Assembly (NCBI RefSeq): GCF_014385005.1
Contig: NZ_JACRSZ010000003.1
Span: forward strand, 186,001-250,000
Direction: 5' to 3'
DNA length: 64,000 nt
From: Jingyaoa shaoxingensis
GTDB taxonomy: Bacteria; Bacillota; Clostridia; Lachnospirales; Lachnospiraceae
Shown in pieces: positions 16,845 through 28,737 of the stretch. Positions within the stretch are counted from its first letter, which is position 1; each line of letters begins with the position of its first letter. The notes under the pieces were generated by a model that did no database searches, was not told the DNA's origin, and worked only from the letters and a program-made list of their open reading frames with translations. A program made the translations under genes and the position numbers.

Positions 16845-17570
16845 TTATCTGTGTTCTGCGTCCAGTGTAATCCGGACAATGGTTCCTGTCTCCCTGCGGC
16901 TGTGTATGGTCATAGTTCCATTTACCATTTTTTTTAAGCGGTGTTTCACATTGGACAGTCCAATATGGGTACGTCCATCCTTCTGTACCGGTATGTGCTC
17001 TATCTCATCTACATCAAATCCAATCCCGTCATCCTCCACGGTTATCACAATCTTTTCCCTTTCTCTGCATGTACTGATCCTGACTGTCCCACCTTCCTCC
17101 TTATTGCCGACTCCGTACTTAACTGCATTCTCCACAATCGGCTGTATCGTCAGCGTCGGAAGGAAAAAGTCTTCTTCCTGAATATCATACTCAACATGAA
17201 GATCATCGCCGAACCGAATCTGTTCCAGATGCAGATAATGTTTCACATGTTCCAGCTCTCTGGAAAAAGGAACCGGTACTTTACTTCTCAGGGAATCCAT
17301 GTTTCCTCTCAGGAATGCAGAAAATTCCTCCAGTGCCCGCGGTGCTTCCTCAGGATCCTCCAGGCAGAGTTCCCGTATGGCAGACAGGGAATTATACAGA
17401 AAATGGGGCTGAATCTGACTGAGCATAATAGACATATCCGTCTCCCGCAGCTGCTCTTCCATTTCCCGATTTTTTTCTTTTAATTTTCGATTCTGGAAGC
17501 ATTGTATGACGCACATACCCACCAGTCCTATAATAAGAATTGCCGTTCCAATCATCCATCCGGAATCCAT
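16845..17570 (-). CDS. LytS/YehU-family sensor histidine kinase with minimal input region
   Basis: A 241-residue kinase with a single N-terminal membrane helix (residues about 5-25), a short coiled coil (LKEKNREMEEQLRET), the His_kinase motif QIQPHFLYNSL with phospho-acceptor His56, and an HATPase domain (VENAVKYGVG N-box, DDGIGFD G1 box, GLSNVKHRL). There is no extracellular or PAS sensor domain, so the stimulus must come through the membrane helix or a partner protein. The gene is 30 bases downstream of the P-type ATPase gene, which makes the transporter a plausible signal source (inference). GGGAGGCAGGCA precedes ATG 17570. Confidence 0.9.
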   Translation of the reverse strand: MDSGWMIGTAILIIGLVGMCVIQCFQNRKLKEKNREMEEQLRETDMSIMLSQIQPHFLYNSLSAIRELCLEDPEEAPRALEEFSAFLRGNMDSLRSKVPVPFSRELEHVKHYLHLEQIRFGDDLHVEYDIQEEDFFLPTLTIQPIVENAVKYGVGNKEEGGTVRISTCREREKIVITVEDDGIGFDVDEIEHIPVQKDGRTHIGLSNVKHRLKKMVNGTMTIHSRRETGTIVRITLDAEHR

Positions 17571-17600
17571 TGCCTGCCTCCCTGTTCTTTGCAGTCTTTA

Positions 17601-19940
17601 TTACTGTGCTTTCTTCTTTCCAAGTTCACAGTCAATCCATTCCAAAATGTGGGTAAGTCCTTGATTCAATACACATACCATGCAGATCATCGGCAATAAA
17701 AACAGACTCTGCCAGCATCCCGGATCATGAACTCCCAAAAATCCCGGTGCTATAACAATTCCTGCCACAAAAATAGCTGTCAGTCCCACGCATAGAGCCT
17801 TATGATATCTTGTCATTGGCATACATACACGATATACCACAATCAGGCTGACCATACCTCCCAGCGCCAGGTGGTACAGGGAGGACAATGAATCTTCGTG
17901 GTTCCAGAACGGTGACAGTACCTCTGTCAATACCAACGTTACAACCATCGTAAGTGCTGCCGGAAGTGCCACACGCATAACATGACGCAGGAATCCCTTG
18001 GATATACTGTTCTGATTCTGTTCCAGCGTCAGAAGAAAACTTGGCACACCGATTGCCACACCACTGATCCATGAAAGCTGTATCGGAATAAACGGATATT
18101 CCTTTTGCCAGAAAATAAAGATCAGGCACAGCAGCACTGAATAGATCGTCTTCGTAAGATACAGAGAACTGACCTTTTCAATATTGCTGATAATCGTTCT
18201 TCCTTCTCCCACAATATTGGTCATGCTGGCAAAATTCGAATCCAGAAGAACTATATGTGCCACCTGTTTGGCCGCATCACTTCCTGCTGCCATGGCAATA
18301 CCACAGTCTGCATCTTTCAGCGCCAGCACATCATTCACACCATCACCCACCATTCCGGCAACTTCACCGTTTGCCTGGCATGCCTTGATAATGTTCTGTT
18401 TCTGTTCCGGACGTACTCTTCCAAACACAGAATATTTCTCTACTGTCTCTCTCAGTTCTTCAAAATCTTCCGGAAGATTCCTTGCATCCATATACTGCTC
18501 TGCACCTTCCAGGCCTGCTTTACCGGCAATTTGAGACACTGTTACCGGATTGTCACCGGAAAGTACTTTGATATCTACCTGCTGTTCTCTGAAATAGGCA
18601 AACGTATCCTTTGCCTCTGGACGGATCTGATCTTCTATCACAATCAGCGCAGCCGGGATTACCTCTTCTACTTTTCCTTCTTCTTCCAGCACTTTAGCTG
18701 AAGCAAGGAGCAGCACTCGCAGTCCTTTGACGGAATATTGATTCACCTTTTCCATCAGCTCTGTATCCTCTGGCGCCAGGAATTCCGGTGCTCCCAGAGC
18801 AAATCCTCCATGTTCCTCAAAGAATACCGCACGGTATTTACGGTCGGAAGAAAACGGAATCTTTTCCTGTGCTTTCCAGTTCTGTGCCTTTTTAAACTTC
18901 TTTCTCAGGGCATCCTGGGTGCTGTTCACATCATCAAATACCCAAGTCAGCTCTCTCATTATCTCAGTAACTTCTTCTTCCGTATGTTCCTTCAGAGGAA
19001 CCACTTCTACCACATCCAGTTTACCAGTGGTAATCGTTCCTGTCTTATCCAGGCAGAGCACATTCACTCTGGCAAGTGCTTCAATTGCTTCCATCTCCTG
19101 TACCAGTGCTTTTTTCCGTGCCAGCCGGCCCACACCGAGTACAAAAGATATACTGGTTAGAAGCACCAGTCCCTCTGGAATCATACCAATCACGCCTGCC
19201 ACTGTATTTACAATGGCATCTGAAGTTGTCTCTGCAATGCCTTTCTGTGACAGGTAAAGCAGAATTCCCACAGGAATCAGCAGGACACCATCTATTTTGA
19301 TAATTTTCTTAATAATCTCCTGCATCTGAGAAGATGCTCTTTTTTTAATTCTGGCTTTTCTGGCAAGGGTTGCCGCATAGTTATTCTCCCCTACGTGAAA
19401 AACCTTCGCCACACCGCTGCCGGATACCAGATAACTTCCTGACATCAGTTCATCACCTGTCTGCTTCTTCACAGGTCTGGACTCTCCTGTCAGCATGGAT
19501 TCATTTACTTCTACTCCTGTACCGTCCAGAAGCCTGCAGTCTGCACAGACCTGTTCTCCGCTCTCCACCAATATGACATCGTCAATAACCACATCATTGA
19601 CATCAATCTCCTTTGTCACTCCTTCACGGATCACTTTTGTCCTGGAAACCGTCATAACCGAAATCTGGTCAATCAGTTTTTTTACTTTTAACTCCTGCAC
19701 AATACCGATTGCTGTATTGATAATAATGACTCCCATAAAAGTCATATTCTTGAACTGCCCTGTCAGAGCCACCAGCACCGCCAGAAACAGATTCAGGAAG
19801 TTAAAGTACGTAAGGGAATGTTCCTTCACGATATCCGATACAGACTTGGATGCACTGGTATTGGTACGGTTTGTGTGCTCCATACGAACCCGTTCTTCCA
19901 CTTCCGCAGAAGACAGTCCGTGAAATTGCTTTTCTTCCAT
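17601..19940 (-). CDS. P-type cation-transporting ATPase (CtpE-like)
   Basis: A 779-residue P-type ATPase with TGES at 151-154 (actuator domain), phosphorylation motif DKTGT with Asp298, VLSGDNPVTV, and GMVGDGVND near the hinge. The metal-path motif in TM4 is MIPEGL (253-258), not CPC, so it is not a heavy-metal pump; the closest known group is the CtpE/HAD-IC type, for which Ca2+ has been proposed in mycobacteria. No N-terminal metal-binding domain is present. The start was set to ATG 19940 after AGGAGATAAC. It sits 17 bases after the PurF-like gene and 30 before the kinase gene. Confidence 0.9.
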   Translation of the reverse strand: MEEKQFHGLSSAEVEERVRMEHTNRTNTSASKSVSDIVKEHSLTYFNFLNLFLAVLVALTGQFKNMTFMGVIIINTAIGIVQELKVKKLIDQISVMTVSRTKVIREGVTKEIDVNDVVIDDVILVESGEQVCADCRLLDGTGVEVNESMLTGESRPVKKQTGDELMSGSYLVSGSGVAKVFHVGENNYAATLARKARIKKRASSQMQEIIKKIIKIDGVLLIPVGILLYLSQKGIAETTSDAIVNTVAGVIGMIPEGLVLLTSISFVLGVGRLARKKALVQEMEAIEALARVNVLCLDKTGTITTGKLDVVEVVPLKEHTEEEVTEIMRELTWVFDDVNSTQDALRKKFKKAQNWKAQEKIPFSSDRKYRAVFFEEHGGFALGAPEFLAPEDTELMEKVNQYSVKGLRVLLLASAKVLEEEGKVEEVIPAALIVIEDQIRPEAKDTFAYFREQQVDIKVLSGDNPVTVSQIAGKAGLEGAEQYMDARNLPEDFEELRETVEKYSVFGRVRPEQKQNIIKACQANGEVAGMVGDGVNDVLALKDADCGIAMAAGSDAAKQVAHIVLLDSNFASMTNIVGEGRTIISNIEKVSSLYLTKTIYSVLLCLIFIFWQKEYPFIPIQLSWISGVAIGVPSFLLTLEQNQNSISKGFLRHVMRVALPAALTMVVTLVLTEVLSPFWNHEDSLSSLYHLALGGMVSLIVVYRVCMPMTRYHKALCVGLTAIFVAGIVIAPGFLGVHDPGCWQSLFLLPMICMVCVLNQGLTHILEWIDCELGKKKAQ

Positions 19941-19957
19941 GTTATCTCCTGTTCTGC

Positions 19958-21361
19958 TTATTCCTTTCCATTCCAGCAATATGTGCAAAGCTGATCTGGA
20001 TCAATTCCTACAGACTGGATCATATCATCCAGCCTGTGATAACGCAGAGATGAGAAATTCATCTCTCTTCCGATTGCTTCCACCATATCATGATACTTAT
20101 CAGAATCCGGATTGGTATATTCCTGCAGAATCTCATCATCCTGCCGTCCTTCCAGTCTTTGAATAATACGCCTTGTAATCAGGTCCATATCCGATGAAGA
20201 TCTGGAGAAATTCAAGAACCTGCATCCGTAAATAAGTGGAGGACATGCCGGTCTGATATGTACTTCTCTTGCCCCACTGCGATACAGGAACTCTGTTGTC
20301 TCACGAAGCTGTGTACCGCGTACAATGGAATCATCAATCAGCAAAAGTCTTCTTCCCTTAATCAGGTCATGTACAGGTATCAGCTTCATCTTGGCAATCT
20401 GATTACGCTGACTCTGTATCGTTGGCATAAAAGATCTCGGCCAGGTCGGTGTATACTTTATAAACGGTCTGGAAAACGGAATTCCTGATTCATTGGCATA
20501 ACCAACTGCGTGAGCTGTTCCGGAATCCGGCACTCCTGCAACCGTATCGGCATCTACGTTATCCCTTCGTGCAAGAAGCTTTCCGCAGTTATACCGCATC
20601 TGTTCTACGCTGATTCCCTCATAAGAGGATGAAGGATACCCATAGTATACCCACAAAAAAGTGCAGATTTTCATCTTTTCTCCGGGTTTTACCAATGTTA
20701 CTACTGCTTCTGGTGTCATAACCACAATCTCGCCAGGTCCCAGTTCCCGATATTCTTCATATCCCAGATTCAGGTAGGCAAAACTCTCAAAAGATGCACA
20801 GAAAGCGCCCTCTTTTCTACCAATTGCCACCGGTGTACGCCCCATCTTATCCCTTGCAAGATAGATTCCTTTCGGTGTCAGAAGCTGGATTGTCAGAGAC
20901 CCATCAATCTTCTCCTGCGCATACTGAATTCCATCTACAATACTTTCTTTCTGATTAATCAGCGTCGCCACCAGCTCTGTGGCATTGATCTCACCTGTCG
21001 TCATCTCCATAAAATGGGTATGTCCGGAACGGAATAACTCATTCTCCAGTTCTTCCATATTATTGATCTTTCCCACTGTGGAAATCACATAAGTTCCATG
21101 ATGAGAACGGATCAGCAATGGCTGAGGTTCATAATCAGAAATACAGCCAATTCCCATATACCCCTTCATCTCGTTGGCTTCCTTTTCAAACTTCGTACGA
21201 AATGGGGAATTCTCAATATTATGAATCGCACGGTCAAATCCATCCCTTCCATATACCGCCATGCCACCACGTCTTGTACCAAGATGAGAATGATAGTCCG
21301 TTCCAAAAAACAAATCAAATACACAATCCTGTTTAGATGCTACCGCAAAAAATCCGCCCAT
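19958..21361 (-). CDS. PurF-like amidophosphoribosyltransferase paralog lacking the glutaminase active site
   Basis: A 467-residue homolog of PurF, whose normal job is PRPP plus glutamine to phosphoribosylamine. The phosphoribosyltransferase half is intact, with the PRPP loop LLLIDDSIVRGTQLRET from residue about 340 and Fe-S-type cysteines retained (CTF near 230, YGC380, LCTYC 459/462). The N-terminal glutaminase half is inactivated: the mature N terminus reads GGFFA instead of CGVFG, so the nucleophilic Cys is gone; the region of the HVRYS arginine reads MGIGCIS; and the HNG asparagine reads TVG. It may use free ammonia, act on another nucleophile or be regulatory. It heads an operon with the P-type ATPase and two-component genes; GGAGG precedes ATG 21361. 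Confidence 0.88.
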   Translation of the reverse strand: MGGFFAVASKQDCVFDLFFGTDYHSHLGTRRGGMAVYGRDGFDRAIHNIENSPFRTKFEKEANEMKGYMGIGCISDYEPQPLLIRSHHGTYVISTVGKINNMEELENELFRSGHTHFMEMTTGEINATELVATLINQKESIVDGIQYAQEKIDGSLTIQLLTPKGIYLARDKMGRTPVAIGRKEGAFCASFESFAYLNLGYEEYRELGPGEIVVMTPEAVVTLVKPGEKMKICTFLWVYYGYPSSSYEGISVEQMRYNCGKLLARRDNVDADTVAGVPDSGTAHAVGYANESGIPFSRPFIKYTPTWPRSFMPTIQSQRNQIAKMKLIPVHDLIKGRRLLLIDDSIVRGTQLRETTEFLYRSGAREVHIRPACPPLIYGCRFLNFSRSSSDMDLITRRIIQRLEGRQDDEILQEYTNPDSDKYHDMVEAIGREMNFSSLRYHRLDDMIQSVGIDPDQLCTYCWNGKE

Positions 21362-21496
21362 ATATCCTCCTTATATCTGCCACAATGCAGTATTTCTCTG
21401 TCTCTGGTCATTGCTGCCTCAGACAGGCACTTTTCATCTTTGTTTCTGCTGTATCTGCTATTCATACAAAAATACAAAAATTTCCATATCATGTAC

Positions 21497-21525
21497 AGTA
21501 TACAAAACTCTTTTCGTTTTCACAA
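21497..21525 (-). promoter_or_regulatory. Promoter of the PurF-like/ATPase/two-component operon
   Basis: Minus strand -35 TTGTGA (21520-21525), 17-base spacer, -10 TATACT (21497-21502). The leader to the ATG is about 130 bases. I saw no purine riboswitch fold or PurR box in it. Confidence 0.7.
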
Positions 21526-21552
21526 GTAAAATAAAAATAAACACACGCAAGA

Positions 21553-21667
21553 CGGCGCTATTGGTCCGGTGGACCAATGCTCAGCGCCGACCGAGGAGGA
21601 CTTTAGGTCCTCCGAGACCTCGAACAGCATTCATAGAATGCTGTTTGAGCCCGGCAGGGCTCTTTTT
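21553..21667 (+). other. Multi-hairpin intergenic element, candidate small RNA
   Basis: Four hairpins lie in tandem. First, CGGCGCT plus ATTGGTCC against GGACCAAT plus AGCGCCG (21553-21589). Second, GGAGGAC (21595-21601) against GTCCTCC (21607-21613). Third, AACAGCATTC against GAATGCTGTT (21623-21645). Fourth, GAGCCC-GGCA-GGGCTC followed by TTTTT (21647-21667), a textbook terminator on the plus strand. I found no good sigma-A promoter directly upstream on plus. Open frames across it look random and I reject them as coding. This is the largest gene-free stretch of the window (21362-21716); it otherwise contains the promoter at 21497 and A/T-rich leader. Confidence 0.55.
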
Positions 21668-21671
21668 GCAC

Positions 21672-21703
21672 AAAAAATAGGCATCCAATCGGATGCCTAT
21701 TTC
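21672..21703 (-). terminator. Terminator of tRNA-Gly
   Basis: Minus strand: ATAGGCATCC, four-base loop, GGATGCCTAT, then TTTTTT. It begins about 15 bases after the tRNA 3' end. Confidence 0.9.
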
Positions 21704-21716
21704 TGTGCAAAACAAG

Positions 21717-21789
21717 AGCGCGAGACGGGACTCGAACCCGCGGCCTCGACCTTGGCAAGGTCGCGCTCCACCAACTGAGCCACTCGCGC
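21717..21789 (-). tRNA. tRNA-Gly (anticodon GCC)
   Basis: Read on the minus strand, the 7-bp acceptor stem is GCGCGAG with CTCGCGC, the D-arm contains GGCTCAGTTGG, the anticodon arm is GACCT-TGCCAAG-GTC with anticodon GCC, and the T-loop is GGTTCGAGTCC. Discriminator base is T on this reading and CCA is not encoded. It has its own consensus promoter and a strong terminator, so it is an independent unit. A short stem (CTTGTCAC with GTGACAAG, 21795-21817) lies directly before the 5' end and is presumably removed by RNase P. Confidence 0.96.
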
Positions 21790-21821
21790 ATTTCCTTGTC
21801 ACTTCCTCAGTGACAAGCATT

Positions 21822-21850
21822 ATTATATATGACGTTATTGCTTTTGTCAA
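21822..21850 (-). promoter_or_regulatory. Consensus sigma-A promoter of tRNA-Gly
   Basis: Perfect -35 TTGACA (21845-21850), 17-base spacer, perfect -10 TATAAT (21822-21827). The predicted start site falls at the 5' edge of the 8-bp leader hairpin 21795-21817. Confidence 0.9.
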
Positions 21851-21924
21851 TACTTATTTTGAACTTTTTTCGAAATTTTTGAAACAATTCATATTGTTCA
21901 AAAAACTGCTGCGATTTTCTCGTT

Positions 21925-24889
<2,965 letters not shown>

Positions 24890-24913
24890 TTATGATTATG
24901 ACTTTTGCACGAT

Positions 24914-24942
24914 ATTCTATCAAAAATAAAAGTGTCTGTCAA
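24914..24942 (-). promoter_or_regulatory. Sigma-A promoter of guaB
   Basis: Minus strand -35 TTGACA (24937-24942), 17-base spacer, -10 TAGAAT (24914-24919). Leader of about 40 bases; no guanine riboswitch is possible in that space. Confidence 0.85.
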
Positions 24943-24956
24943 TTGTTTCTGAACAG

Positions 24957-25460
24957 TTATTGAAGATGTACTTCTCTTGGTGCCATGCGTTTCATGTCTT
25001 TGAGCATAACATCACTCGGTTCAAAAACAACCAGTTCCATTTTGTTTTCTTTTTTCAGGATCATAGTATAAGTTCTGGCATCTTTCTTCCCGGAAGAAAA
25101 ATCATTCTTCTTAATGTCAGATCTGCTTCGATAATGATCCAGTTCATGGGACTGTGACGGTGCCAGCAGTTCCAGCGAAGACACGTCGCCGGAGAACACT
25201 CTTTTTCTCTTCTGCCTGGACATGATCTTGTCAATGTCAATCTCACCGTTCACATATAGATATTCAAATTCCAGATCCAGTGACGGTATAATAAAGTAAT
25301 CTGCCGCAGCAAATACTGCAACCAAAATCAGTGAAATCCAGCCCAGAATCATGAGAGAAAGTACTGATAATACCGTTCCAGCTATCAGAAGTACTTTGAT
25401 CAGTGTATCCTTCCCTGTCTTTTCTTTTTTTACAATCTCTTCTGTGTATAAATCGCTCAT
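24957..25460 (-). CDS. DUF6106-like membrane protein
   Basis: A 167-residue protein I recognise as resembling the DUF6106 family of Lachnospiraceae; function unknown. It starts MSDLYTEEIVKKEK, has two adjacent hydrophobic segments (about residues 24-60), then a soluble part with LEFEYLYVNGEIDIDKIM, a basic stretch RQKRKR, and a C-terminal beta-rich region ending MAPREVHLQ. The layout suggests a PH-like domain on the cytoplasmic face, which is inference. ATG 25460 follows AAGGAGCGGACAG. An extended -10 (TGATATAAT, 25531-25539) and a palindromic repeat lie upstream. It is transcribed towards guaB. Confidence 0.65.
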   Translation of the reverse strand: MSDLYTEEIVKKEKTGKDTLIKVLLIAGTVLSVLSLMILGWISLILVAVFAAADYFIIPSLDLEFEYLYVNGEIDIDKIMSRQKRKRVFSGDVSSLELLAPSQSHELDHYRSRSDIKKNDFSSGKKDARTYTMILKKENKMELVVFEPSDVMLKDMKRMAPREVHLQ

Positions 25461-25481
25461 CTGTCCGCTCCTTCTTTTTTT

Positions 25482-25511
25482 GTATCTGTTCAGTCTCTTG
25501 GCAACAGATTC
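25482..25511 (+). repeat. Palindromic intergenic element, copy B
   Basis: GTATCTGTTCAG, then after a loop AACAGATTC, forming a stem of about 8 bp. It lies just upstream of the DUF6106-like ribosome site, in the leader of that gene (minus strand). Confidence 0.45.
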
Positions 25512-25584
25512 TGAAGTATTATATCTGTTTATTATATCATATCCGGACACAATGCACCAGTCTTTGTACAATTTTGTCGTATAT

Positions 25585-25620
25585 AAAAAGAAAGAATCCC
25601 GTAACAGAGGATTCTTTCTA
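25585..25620 (-). terminator. Terminator of groES-groEL
   Basis: Minus strand stem AGAAAGAATCC with GGATTCTTTCT (25609-25619 and 25589-25599) followed by TTTTTATA, placed directly after the groEL stop. Confidence 0.9.
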
Positions 25621-25636
25621 AACTAAATCTTTTTAA

Positions 25637-27277
<1,641 letters not shown>

Positions 27278-27282
27278 CTAAA

Positions 27283-27567
27283 TTATTCAACGATTGCCAG
27301 AATATCATTCTGTTTTACGATAATATATTCTTCACCATCCAGTTTTACTTCGTTTCCTGCATATTTGGAGTAGATTACTTTGTCTCCTGCTTTTACCTGC
27401 ATGGTAACTTCTTTTCCATCAACCATTCCGCCAGGTCCTACTGCGATAACTTCTGCTTCCTGTGGTTTTTCCTGGGATTTTGCTGCAAGGATAATACCTG
27501 ATTTTGTTGTCTCTTCTGCTTCAACCTGTTTTAAAACGACTCTGTCGCCAAGTGGTACTAACTTCAT
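27283..27567 (-). CDS. groS: Co-chaperonin GroES (Hsp10)
   Basis: The 94-residue co-chaperonin caps the GroEL ring. The sequence MKLVPLGDRVVLKQVEAEE and the mobile loop KSGIILAAKSQEKPQEAEV are typical. The start is ATG 27567 after AAAGGAGGC; the open frame extends further upstream over the CIRCE element but that cannot be coding. It is cotranscribed with groL, 20 bases apart. Confidence 0.97.
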   Translation of the reverse strand: MKLVPLGDRVVLKQVEAEETTKSGIILAAKSQEKPQEAEVIAVGPGGMVDGKEVTMQVKAGDKVIYSKYAGNEVKLDGEEYIIVKQNDILAIVE

Positions 27568-27605
27568 AAATAAGCCTCCTTTGTCGAACTTCTCGATCTG
27601 TTTTA

Positions 27606-27632
27606 TTAGCACTCTCTTCAACTGAGTGCTAA
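27606..27632. promoter_or_regulatory. CIRCE operator of groES-groEL
   Basis: Perfect CIRCE inverted repeat: TTAGCACTC, 9-base spacer, GAGTGCTAA. It lies between the -10 and the groES ribosome site, so HrcA (encoded at 50084-51112) should block initiation until heat stress. Confidence 0.98.
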
Positions 27633-27643
27633 CTACGGTTTTT

Positions 27644-27672
27644 ATATTAGTAAATATATGCAAAATATGCAA
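27644..27672 (-). promoter_or_regulatory. Sigma-A promoter of groES-groEL
   Basis: Minus strand -35 TTGCAT (27667-27672), 17-base spacer, -10 TAATAT (27644-27649). Predicted start is a few bases before CIRCE. Confidence 0.75.
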
Positions 27673-27765
27673 CTTTATACTTTTTGATTATTTGTTATAT
27701 ATCTTTTATTTTCTCTATTTATCTCTTTTTTTCTATTATTTTCTCATTTTTAAATTATTGTGTGT

Positions 27766-27797
27766 AAAAAAAGAGAGCTTCTAGTGAAACTCTCTCT
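27766..27797 (-). terminator. Terminator of codY
   Basis: Minus strand AGAGAG (27790-27795) with CTCTCT (27772-27777) extended by A/T pairs, then a run of T. The stem overlaps the codY stop codon TAG. Confidence 0.7.
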
Positions 27798-28566
27798 GTC
27801 TTCTGATCTCATCCAATTCATCAAATACCATCTGGTTGACCACTTTGATATACGTTCCCTTCATACCGGAAGACCTTGATTCGATTACTCCGGCGCTCTC
27901 AAACTTACGAAGTGCATTGACAATCACAGAACGGGTAATACCGACTCGGTCTGCGATCTTACTTGCCACCAGAATTCCCTCATTGCCGTTCAGTTCATCA
28001 AAAATATGCAGAATGGCCTCAAGTTCCGAATAGGACAAGGTATTGATAGCTGACTTGACAATCTGAATCTTCCTGTGTTCTTCCGCACTTTCCTCATTCA
28101 CAGAACGCATCATCTCCAGTCCTACCACCGTAGTACCGTACTCACTTAAAATAATATCATCAATAGTATAAGGCTCTTTTACCCGGTACATAAACACGGT
28201 TCCCAGACGTTCTCCTGCAATATCTATAGGATTAATAATGGCTTGGTACCTTTTCACACCTTCCGGTTCAAAACCAAGAGTCTCCAGATTCACATTCTCC
28301 TTGGTGGAAAGCACACCCAGGAGACGTTCATTCAGCATCGGATCAATAAATGTCCCAACTTTATTTTCCATCAGTTCATGTATCTCTCCGATCTCACTGC
28401 TGATACTGACTCCCAGCACCTTTCCCTTTTTACTCAGTACCAGAATATTGGAATCCATAATATCTGTCAGCACCTTGCAGATATCGTTAAATACGACTTT
28501 ACTGGAGCTGTTATTGTGCAGTAACTTATTAATCTTACGTGTTTTGTCCAACAGTTGAACACTCAT
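27781..28566 (-). CDS. codY: GTP-sensing pleiotropic repressor CodY
   Basis: CodY senses GTP and branched-chain amino acids and represses nutrient-scavenging, competence and sporulation genes. The 261-residue protein has the GAF-type N-terminal domain (MSVQLLDKTRKINKLLHNN; TIDDIILSEYGTTVVGLEM) and the C-terminal winged HTH VASKIADRVGITRSVIVNALRKFESAGVIESRSSG split as expected. I chose the second of two close ATGs (28566) because AGGAGG is 6 bases before it, whereas the first ATG abuts the site. A near-consensus CodY box lies upstream. It follows topA, as in related genomes. Confidence 0.97.
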   Translation of the reverse strand: MSVQLLDKTRKINKLLHNNSSSKVVFNDICKVLTDIMDSNILVLSKKGKVLGVSISSEIGEIHELMENKVGTFIDPMLNERLLGVLSTKENVNLETLGFEPEGVKRYQAIINPIDIAGERLGTVFMYRVKEPYTIDDIILSEYGTTVVGLEMMRSVNEESAEEHRKIQIVKSAINTLSYSELEAILHIFDELNGNEGILVASKIADRVGITRSVIVNALRKFESAGVIESRSSGMKGTYIKVVNQMVFDELDEIRRQREFH

Positions 28567-28622
28567 ATTCATCCTCCTATGACTGCCATGTAAAAAGATT
28601 GAATTTATATCAATACGATTTT

Positions 28623-28651
28623 ATGCTATCATATATTATTCATAAATTCAA
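28623..28651 (-). promoter_or_regulatory. Putative promoter of codY
   Basis: Minus strand -35 TTGAAT (28646-28651), 17-base spacer, -10 TAGCAT (28623-28628). Confidence 0.55.
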
Positions 28652-28654
28652 ACA

Positions 28655-28669
28655 AATTTTCAGATAATA
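28655..28669. promoter_or_regulatory. Candidate CodY box upstream of codY
   Basis: AATTTTCAGATAATA matches the CodY consensus AATTTTCWGAAAATT at 13 of 15 positions. It lies 4 bases upstream of the putative -35, where binding would affect codY transcription itself. Confidence 0.6.
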
Positions 28670-28692
28670 TCAAAATTATTTCTATTTATCTG

Positions 28693-28733
28693 AAAAAAAG
28701 AGAAATCACAGTCATTACTGTCATTTCTCTTTC
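28693..28733 (-). terminator. Terminator of topA
   Basis: Minus strand stem AAAGAGAAAT-ACAGT with ACTGT-ATTTCTCTTT, then a T-run (TTTTTTT), immediately after topA. Confidence 0.88.
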
Positions 28734-28737
28734 TTTT

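Noticed and set aside
21362..21496. Purine riboswitch or PurR box upstream of the PurF-like gene
   Set aside because: The 130-base leader has no three-way junction fold or PurBox-like repeats that I can see.
21411..21850. Several open frames across the multi-hairpin element and tRNA-Gly (both strands)
   Set aside because: They read through stable stems and a tRNA gene; composition is Arg/Ser/Pro-rich as expected from structured RNA rather than protein.
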